This document shows, one piece after another, positions 6,238 to 11,627 of a DNA stretch of 26,696 nucleotides. The notes under the pieces were generated by a model, which was given only the letters and a program-made list of their open reading frames with translations, did not search any database and was not told the DNA's origin. The stretch is from a virus. The DNA lies in the IMG/VR virus record IMGVR_UViG_3300024336_000042, positions 1-26,696 of that record; one strand, 5' to 3'. The position numbers were made by a program, and so were the translations under genes. Within the stretch, counting starts at the first letter, position 1; every line of letters begins with the position of its first letter.

Positions 6238-6278
6238 GTGTTGACAAGTGTAAACAACTTGAGTATCTTTGTCTACAC
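6238..6278. promoter_or_regulatory. Operator-like inverted repeat spanning the rightward promoter
   Basis: GTGTTGACAA (6238-6247) and TTGTCTACAC (6269-6278) are inverted copies with 9 of 10 matching positions. They flank the rightward promoter so that the left arm covers the -35 box and the right arm begins at the end of the -10 box. An inner pair CAAGT/ACTTG is also present. It lies 23 bp before a ribbon-helix-helix gene, so autoregulation is a reasonable guess. Confidence 0.55.
6241..6269 (+). promoter_or_regulatory. Rightward sigma70-type promoter for the replication operon
   Basis: TTGACA (6241-6246), a 17-bp spacer and TATCTT (6264-6269), 32 bp before the start of the RHH gene. It is back to back with the leftward primase promoter, so PrimPol and the rightward replication operon start from one control region. 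Confidence 0.75.
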
Positions 6279-6301
6279 CAAATCACGAAACGAGAGGAAA
6301 T

Positions 6302-6505
6302 ATGTCAGACAAACCGAGTGTACATGCCACTACTATCATGTCAGTGCGTGTAACCCACAAGGTACGTGACAAGTTCCACAAGCTATCGCAAAAGTATGGT
6401 AAACCTTCTGATGTTCTAAAAGAGCTGGTGGAAGGTTTCGTGGAAGGTCGTGTATCAATACAGAAACCAGAAAAACCAATGGAGAAACTTTACAATGAGT
6501 CTTGA
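6302..6505 (+). CDS. Ribbon-helix-helix (Arc/CopG-like) regulator, 67 aa
   Basis: After a short N-terminal arm, TTIMSVRVTHKVRDKFHKLS looks like the RHH beta strand followed by helix 1, and GKPSDVLKELVEGFVEGRV like turn and helix 2 ('s.vlkelve.f'). RHH proteins bind DNA as dimers through the paired strands. The start at 6302 has AGAGGAAAT upstream; an in-frame ATG-like extension from 6269 lies in the promoter and is discarded. It is the first gene of the rightward operon, next to an inverted repeat covering its promoter. Its 3' end overlaps the next start by 11 bp. Probably a repressor of itself and perhaps of the divergent primase. Confidence 0.7.
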   Translation: MSDKPSVHATTIMSVRVTHKVRDKFHKLSQKYGKPSDVLKELVEGFVEGRVSIQKPEKPMEKLYNES

Positions 6506-6932
6506 ATCAAAAATCGATAAACTAATTGCCGCTGTTGAGGCTAACACTGCAGTACATCTATCAGGTGGTACAGTAGCTGCCCCTGCTGTAGAATCGGCTC
6601 CCGCTGCACCTGTGGCACCTGCTGCAGTGGCTCCCGCTGCACCTGTGGCACCTGCTGCAGTGGCTCCTGCTGCACCGGTTGCACCGCAGGTGACAGCACC
6701 AACACCTGCAGCACCGGCAGTTGCTCCTGCACCGGCAGTTGCTGCCAGTACTGCACCATTCGCAGATCACCAGGGTCTCATGACCTACATCATGGGTAAG
6801 TACCAGTCACTTGGAGCAGAGAAGGGTGGACAGATCCAGACTATCTTGGTCAATCTGGGGTTCAACAACATCAACGATGTGACTGCAGATAAGTATGGGG
6901 ATCTGCATAGTCAGGTGGAGGCGATCCAGTGA
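6495..6932 (+). CDS. Protein with Ala/Pro-rich linker between two small domains, 145 aa
   Basis: Start at 6495 (MSLESKIDKL), with AATGGAGAA at 6479-6487. Three parts: a short helical segment (about residues 1-20); an extended linker of APVAPAAV-type repeats (about 30-90), visible in the DNA as imperfect repeats of GCACCTGTGGCACCTGCTGC; and a C-terminal folded segment of about 57 residues (FADHQGLMTYIMGKYQSLG ... DLHSQVEAIQ). The layout suggests an adaptor joining a dimerising helix to a binding domain. It precedes the nuclease and SSB-like genes and overlaps the next start (GTGA), so a role in replication or recombination is likely. No family recognised. Confidence 0.75.
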   Translation: MSLESKIDKLIAAVEANTAVHLSGGTVAAPAVESAPAAPVAPAAVAPAAPVAPAAVAPAAPVAPQVTAPTPAAPAVAPAPAVAASTAPFADHQGLMTYIMGKYQSLGAEKGGQIQTILVNLGFNNINDVTADKYGDLHSQVEAIQ

Positions 6933-8191
6933 GTGATCACGCCCGACTAAGCCCTTCTGCTGCTTCCAGGTGGTTTCGATGCCCTGGCAGTGTCAGAGAA
7001 GAGGCTAAGTATGAGCGCAATTCTGGACCTGCTGCCGTAGACGGTACGCATACGCATACACTGGTCGAGAAGTGCATCAACAATGGTCTCATGGACCCTG
7101 TACTGATGGTGGGTACTGAGTTGTCTGATGATGACGGGAAGTTCACCGTTGACATTGAACGTGCCAAGCGTACGCTGGTAATGATCAACTACATTAGAGG
7201 AGCCAAGACAGAAAGCAGTGTAATATGGGCTGAACGTAAGGTTGATGCTGGATGGTGGATCGGACGCGATGACATCAATGGTACCGCTGACTGCATCATC
7301 TACGAGAAGGACGCTGGTACACTGGAGATCATCGACTACAAGGATGGGATGGTTCCCGTAGCTGTAGAAGGGAATCCCCAGCTGATGATCTATGCTCTTG
7401 GTGCCATACGTGCAACACTGGTTGAAGGTGAGGAGATTCCGTATAAGAACATCCGTATCACTGTTATACAACCGAAACTGGTGCTGAAGGGGATGGATGC
7501 AGTCAGTTACCATGAGATCACCATAGAGTCACTAATGGCGTTTAAGGATGAGCTGGTGCGATATGCTTCAGAGACTGATGATCCTGATGCGCCACTGGTT
7601 CCAGGTGAGGCACAGTGTAAGTGGTGCGATCATAAAGGTGCCTGTACTGCGATGGTTACTAAGTCCCTGGATGACAGTGGTATCTCTTTTGAGGATGTTT
7701 CCAAACAGGCCGCTGATAAAGAACCTACGGATATGACTGATGAGCAGATCAAAGAGATCATGGAAGCAGCGCCTCTCATTAAGCAGATGCTGGAGGGTGT
7801 TGCAGCAGAGGCTCAACGTCGTCTTGAGTCCGGTATTCAAGTCTCCGGTTTGAAGATGGTCAGGGGTCGGGGAACCCGTAAGTGGTCATTGGATGAAGAG
7901 GAGATGGCCGATAAGCTGAAGCGTATGGGTTTACCCAAAGGCGTGATCTATCCGACCAAGTTAATCTCACCTGCACAGGCTAAAAAGGTAGTCTGGGAGA
8001 AGAAGGACGGGACGAAGAAACAACTAAGCGAGCGTCAGATCAAGATGATGGAGACCAACTACATCACCCAAGGTGAAGGTAAGTTGACTGTCGCACTTGA
8101 ATCAGATCATCGCGAAGCTGTAGTGGTGGGTGCAGCAGATATGTTTGCACCGGTAGTACCAGTTCAGGATCTTCCTGACTGGATGAAGTAA
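6929..8191 (+). CDS. DUF2800 RecB-like (PD-(D/E)XK) nuclease, 420 aa
   Basis: The opening HARLSPSAASRWFRCPGSV, then AAVDGTHTHTLVEKC, are hallmarks of DUF2800, a phage family related to RecB/Cas4 nucleases. The nuclease core is visible as GTADCIIYEKD followed by LEIIDYKDG (D ... E-x-D-Y-K) and GNPQLMIYALGAI. A Cys cluster CKWCDHKGAC lies at about residues 230-239 and could be part of a metal site, as in Cas4-like enzymes. Start GTG at 6929 overlaps the preceding stop. Probably a recombination or end-processing exonuclease acting with the DUF2815 protein next to it. The C-terminus VQDLPDWMK resembles the tip of the next protein. Confidence 0.85.
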   Translation: MSDHARLSPSAASRWFRCPGSVREEAKYERNSGPAAVDGTHTHTLVEKCINNGLMDPVLMVGTELSDDDGKFTVDIERAKRTLVMINYIRGAKTESSVIWAERKVDAGWWIGRDDINGTADCIIYEKDAGTLEIIDYKDGMVPVAVEGNPQLMIYALGAIRATLVEGEEIPYKNIRITVIQPKLVLKGMDAVSYHEITIESLMAFKDELVRYASETDDPDAPLVPGEAQCKWCDHKGACTAMVTKSLDDSGISFEDVSKQAADKEPTDMTDEQIKEIMEAAPLIKQMLEGVAAEAQRRLESGIQVSGLKMVRGRGTRKWSLDEEEMADKLKRMGLPKGVIYPTKLISPAQAKKVVWEKKDGTKKQLSERQIKMMETNYITQGEGKLTVALESDHREAVVVGAADMFAPVVPVQDLPDWMK

Positions 8192-8218
8192 GAAACTATT
8201 AAACAAGGAAACTATGAA

Positions 8219-8860
8219 ATGAGTGACATTATTTATTTACAGAACGTACGTCTGTCTTTCCCTCACCTGACCGAGCCTCATGCGTCGGCGCAAGGTGCAA
8301 TCCCTAAGTTCGCTGCTGACTTCATCATGCCTACTGACCACCCTGGTTATCAGCAGTTCATGGCACGTTACGGCGAACTGGCTCTTGCTGAGTGGAAGGA
8401 ACACGCACAGCAAGTTATGACCATGATTCAAGCTGACCGTAAACTACGTAACTACGGTACGGGAGAGGAGAAGATCAACAAGCAGACTTTCCAACCATAC
8501 GACGGTTACGCTGGACAGGTGTGGATCATGGCTAACAACAAGAACATGCCTCAGATGATCAAGACTGATGGTGTTCAGGTTGATGCCGGTAACACGATGG
8601 AGGCACAATCTGTTACCCGTACCATGTATGGTGGTTGTTACGTGAATGCAGCGATCAAACCGTGGGTTCAGGATAACCAATTCGGCAAGGGCATCCGTTG
8701 TGATCTGATCGCGGTTCAGTTCGCCGGTGACGGTGAGGCGTTTGGTGAAGGCGCTCCCGATGCTAGTGGTATGTTTGGAGCAGTAGGTGCAGCAACACCT
8801 CCTGTAGCAGCGGCACCAGCGGCTCCTGTAGCACCTGAACTACCACCGTTCATGCAGTAA
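8219..8860 (+). CDS. DUF2815 ssDNA-binding-like protein, 213 aa
   Basis: Opening LQNVRLSFPHLTEP, then PKFAADFIMPTDHP, and later MYGGCYVNAAIKPWVQDNQF with RCDLIAVQFAGDGEAFG fit DUF2815, an OB-fold family held to be phage single-stranded DNA-binding proteins. After the fold (about residues 1-180) comes an Ala/Pro tail ending APELPPFMQ, an acidic-hydrophobic tip reminiscent of the SSB C-terminal peptide that recruits partners (DIPF in E. coli SSB). AAGGAA lies upstream of the 8219 start. It sits between the RecB-like nuclease and DNA polymerase, the usual DUF2800-DUF2815-polymerase order in phages. Confidence 0.8.
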   Translation: MSDIIYLQNVRLSFPHLTEPHASAQGAIPKFAADFIMPTDHPGYQQFMARYGELALAEWKEHAQQVMTMIQADRKLRNYGTGEEKINKQTFQPYDGYAGQVWIMANNKNMPQMIKTDGVQVDAGNTMEAQSVTRTMYGGCYVNAAIKPWVQDNQFGKGIRCDLIAVQFAGDGEAFGEGAPDASGMFGAVGAATPPVAAAPAAPVAPELPPFMQ

Positions 8861-8865
8861 GTTAC

Positions 8866-8906
8866 CCGACATGTCGGTGTTGTCCCTACCGAAACGAAAA
8901 GGGACA
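8866..8906 (+). promoter_or_regulatory. Two small inverted repeats in the polymerase leader
   Basis: A perfect 12-bp palindrome CCGACATGTCGG (8866-8877) is followed by TGTCCC (8881-8886) pairing with GGGACA (8901-8906). They occupy most of the gap before the DNA polymerase gene. No U-tract is present. They may set mRNA stability or translation, or bind a protein; either is only a suggestion. Confidence 0.35.
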
Positions 8907-8929
8907 TCTAATTCTAATGGAGAATGGCT

Positions 8930-10789
8930 GTGAACAACGATTACATCTACGACATCGAGACATACCCCAACTGCTTCACGTTGGCGGTAGAGAGTGCTGA
9001 TGCACCGTTCCAATGGATGTTTGAGATCTCACCCTGGAAGAACGATTCCAGAGGGATCATTGAGTTCCTACATGGAATCAAGGCCCAGAACGGGCGTATG
9101 GTCGGGTTCAACAATGTCGGGTTCGACTACCCTGTGATACATTCACTGGTCCAGATGGGTAACGCTACACCTCAAGCCCTGTACCAGAAAGCAATGGCTA
9201 TCATTGGTTCGCAGAACGAGGATCGGTTCGCTCATTGGGTCAAACCCTCTGATCGGTTCGTGGAGCAGCTGGATCTGTTCAAGGTTCACCACTTCGACAA
9301 CATGGCACGATCCACCAGTTTGAAGATTCTGGAGTTCAACATGAGAATGGACAACATCGAGGATCTACCGTTCCCTGTAGGTACTGAGTTGAACCAGCAG
9401 CAGATAGAGGTACTGAAGAAGTACAACAAGCATGATGTGAAGGCTACCAAACAGTTCTACCATGAGTCCTTGCCTATGATCTCATTCCGTGAGGAGCTGA
9501 CTCATAAGTACCAGCGTGACTTCATGAACCACAACGATACGAAGATCGGTAAGGATTACTTCCAGATGAAGCTGGAGGAGGCAGGTGTTCAACTGTACTC
9601 GTTCGGTCAAGGTGGACGTAGACCAGTACAGACTCCACGACCTGTGATCAAGCTGAACGAGTGCATATTACCCTCGATCCAGTTCGAGCAATCTGAGTTC
9701 ACCCGTGTACTAAACTGGTTGAAGAGTCAGGAGATTGTTGAGACCAAGGGTGTGTTCAAAGGTCTGATTGCTACCATTAAAGGGTTCCATTTTGTATTCG
9801 GTCTCGGTGGCATTCATGGATCAATTGACTCCGAGGTGGTGGAGTCCGATGATGAGTACACGCTAGAGGATTGGGATGTTGCGAGTTACTACCCTAACCT
9901 GGCAATCGCTAACAACTTCCACCCTGAGCACCTGGGAGACACCTTCTGCTCAATTTATAAGCACCTGTACGAACAACGTAAGGGTCACAAGAAAGGCACT
10001 GCCGAGAACGCCATGCTGAAGCTGGCACTCAATGGAGTGTACGGTGACAGCAACAGTAAGTTCAGCGTGTTCTACGATCCTCAGTTCACTATGAGTATCA
10101 CCCTCAATGGTCAGCTACTGCTGTGCAAACTGGCAGAAGAGTTAATGAAGGTTCCTGATCTGCGTTTGATCCAGATCAATACAGACGGTCTCACTATCCG
10201 CTATCCAAGGGGTTACAAGGACCATGTTCATTCAGTATGTAAGTGGTGGGAGGATATGACAAGGTTAGAGCTGGAGAGCGCGGTGTACTCTCGCATGTTC
10301 ATTCGTGATGTGAATAATTACATCGCTGAATACGAAGGTGGTGGGGTCAAGCGTAAGGGTACTTATGAGTATGATCTAGGGTGGCACCAGAACGCCTCTG
10401 CGCTGGTCATCCCAATGGTTGCCGAGCAGGTATTGTTGCATGGTGTGTCGATTCGGGAAACACTTGAGTCACATGGTAACAAGATGGACTTCATGCTGAG
10501 AACCAAAGTACCACGCAGCAGTAAGCTGGTACAGGTGAGTGAAGATGGTACTGACTACCAGATCCAGAATGTTACAAGATATTACATTGCGGAAGGCGGG
10601 AATAAATTGATAAAACTCATGCCTCCGACACCGAAGATGTTGAGTGAAGGTAAGACGGACTGGAGAAGGATCGGTATCGAGTCAGGATGGGGAGTACAGG
10701 TGTGCAACAATTTAGAAGATCAGGACTTGCCAATAGATTACAACTATTACGTGCAGGAAATAGAGAAAAGAATACTGGGGTTAGCATAA
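8930..10789 (+). CDS. Family B DNA polymerase with 3'-5' exonuclease, 619 aa
   Basis: Replicative polymerase. Exonuclease motifs: ExoI YDIETYP (D8, E10), ExoII GRMVGFNNVGFDYP, ExoIII YNKHDVKATKQF. Polymerase motifs: A DVASYYPNLAI (D316), B KLALNGVYGDSNSKFS (K364), C QINTDGLTI (D419). Motif C reads NTDG instead of the usual DTDS: the second, catalytic Asp stays and the first is Asn. It is short for family B. I prefer GTG at 8930, 7 nt after GGAG; the ATG at 8924 lies 1 nt after that GGAG and is probably part of the AATGGAGAATGG leader. The stop overlaps the next start (TAATG). Confidence 0.9.
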   Translation: MNNDYIYDIETYPNCFTLAVESADAPFQWMFEISPWKNDSRGIIEFLHGIKAQNGRMVGFNNVGFDYPVIHSLVQMGNATPQALYQKAMAIIGSQNEDRFAHWVKPSDRFVEQLDLFKVHHFDNMARSTSLKILEFNMRMDNIEDLPFPVGTELNQQQIEVLKKYNKHDVKATKQFYHESLPMISFREELTHKYQRDFMNHNDTKIGKDYFQMKLEEAGVQLYSFGQGGRRPVQTPRPVIKLNECILPSIQFEQSEFTRVLNWLKSQEIVETKGVFKGLIATIKGFHFVFGLGGIHGSIDSEVVESDDEYTLEDWDVASYYPNLAIANNFHPEHLGDTFCSIYKHLYEQRKGHKKGTAENAMLKLALNGVYGDSNSKFSVFYDPQFTMSITLNGQLLLCKLAEELMKVPDLRLIQINTDGLTIRYPRGYKDHVHSVCKWWEDMTRLELESAVYSRMFIRDVNNYIAEYEGGGVKRKGTYEYDLGWHQNASALVIPMVAEQVLLHGVSIRETLESHGNKMDFMLRTKVPRSSKLVQVSEDGTDYQIQNVTRYYIAEGGNKLIKLMPPTPKMLSEGKTDWRRIGIESGWGVQVCNNLEDQDLPIDYNYYVQEIEKRILGLA

Positions 10790-11070
10790 TGTTGGAAAAG
10801 ACAATAGAAAAGAAGGTCAAGGACTACGCGAAGAGCAAAGAGTGCCTGGCCTACAAGTTCACCTCACCTGCTAGACGATCAGTACCCGATGGTATGTTCA
10901 TAACCCCACTGGGTACAGTGTTCTTCATTGAGTTCAAGCAGCTCGGTAAGAAGCCAACACCAGGACAGGAGCGTGAGATCAAGCGACTACAGGAGCAGTA
11001 TGTTTCCGTGTTCATTGTGGACAATGTGGAGACAGGTAAGCAGATCATTGATGACATGGTGGCGTTGTGA
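10789..11070 (+). CDS. VRR-NUC domain nuclease, 93 aa
   Basis: Stand-alone VRR-NUC fold of the PD-(D/E)XK superfamily: P33-D34 in SVPDGMFI, the E48-F49-K50 triad in FFIEFKQLG, and Q60 in PTPGQERE, followed by a conserved-looking SVFIVDNVETG strand. The whole protein is little more than this domain, as is usual in phages, where such proteins probably cut branched DNA such as Holliday junctions. The start ATG at 10789 shares a base with the polymerase stop, and its end overlaps the next start (GTGA), so it is tightly coupled within the replication operon. Confidence 0.85.
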   Translation: MLEKTIEKKVKDYAKSKECLAYKFTSPARRSVPDGMFITPLGTVFFIEFKQLGKKPTPGQEREIKRLQEQYVSVFIVDNVETGKQIIDDMVAL

Positions 11071-11627
11071 AAGTTTTAGTCGCTTGCGAATACAGCGGAG
11101 TGGTGAGGGATGCTTTCACCAAGAAAGGTCACTTTGCTATGAGTTGTGATTTGCTACCTTCTGATGCACCAGACGGGTTTCATCATCAAGGTGATATGTT
11201 CGATATTGACTTTTCTCTATTTGATTTGGTTATCGCTCACCCTCCCTGCACCACTGTATGTGTTTCAGGCAATCGTCACTACGCGAACACACAAGATCGG
11301 TTAGATGGAGCAGAATTCGTGAAGAAGGTGTGGGAGATACCGGTAGATAAACTTGTCATTGAGAACCCAGTCGGTGTTCTCAATACGATGGTGTCAGAAC
11401 TACCTAAACCTCAGTACATTCAGCCTTGGCAGTTCGGTCACGGTGAAACAAAGAAGACGGGTTTGTGGAAGAGAGGTTTACCTGATCTGACACCCACTAA
11501 CGTGGTGGAAGGAAGAGATGATCGTATACATAAAATGCCTCCTTCAGAGGACCGATGGAAGATCCGCTCCACTACATACCAAGGTATCGCTGATGCAATG
11601 GCTGATCAGTGGGGTGGTTCATGCTAA
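11067..11627 (+). CDS. C5-cytosine-methyltransferase-like protein, 186 aa
   Basis: It starts VLVACEYSGVVRDAF (motif I-like AdoMet site), has SCDLLPSD (motif II-like), GDMFDIDF, then LVIAHPPCT with the PPC of the catalytic loop (C61) and VIENPVGVL (ENP, in place of the ENV motif). The target-recognition region and later motifs of full C5 enzymes, which are usually over 300 aa, are missing. Short proteins of this type are frequent in phages and annotated as DNA methylases; activity is not assured. Start GTG at 11067 overlaps the VRR-NUC stop, and the end overlaps the helicase start. Likely role: modification of phage DNA against restriction, or a relative with another base-modifying role. Confidence 0.7.
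   Translation: MKVLVACEYSGVVRDAFTKKGHFAMSCDLLPSDAPDGFHHQGDMFDIDFSLFDLVIAHPPCTTVCVSGNRHYANTQDRLDGAEFVKKVWEIPVDKLVIENPVGVLNTMVSELPKPQYIQPWQFGHGETKKTGLWKRGLPDLTPTNVVEGRDDRIHKMPPSEDRWKIRSTTYQGIADAMADQWGGSC

Noticed and set aside
6947-7513. 188-codon open frame on the minus strand across the DUF2800 gene
   Set aside because: The plus-strand DUF2800 motifs are clear; the minus frame has no recognisable domain or start signal.
8924-8929. ATG 8924 as polymerase start
   Set aside because: It is only 1 nt after GGAG; GTG 8930 has normal spacing. The difference is two residues, and ATG 8924 cannot be excluded.
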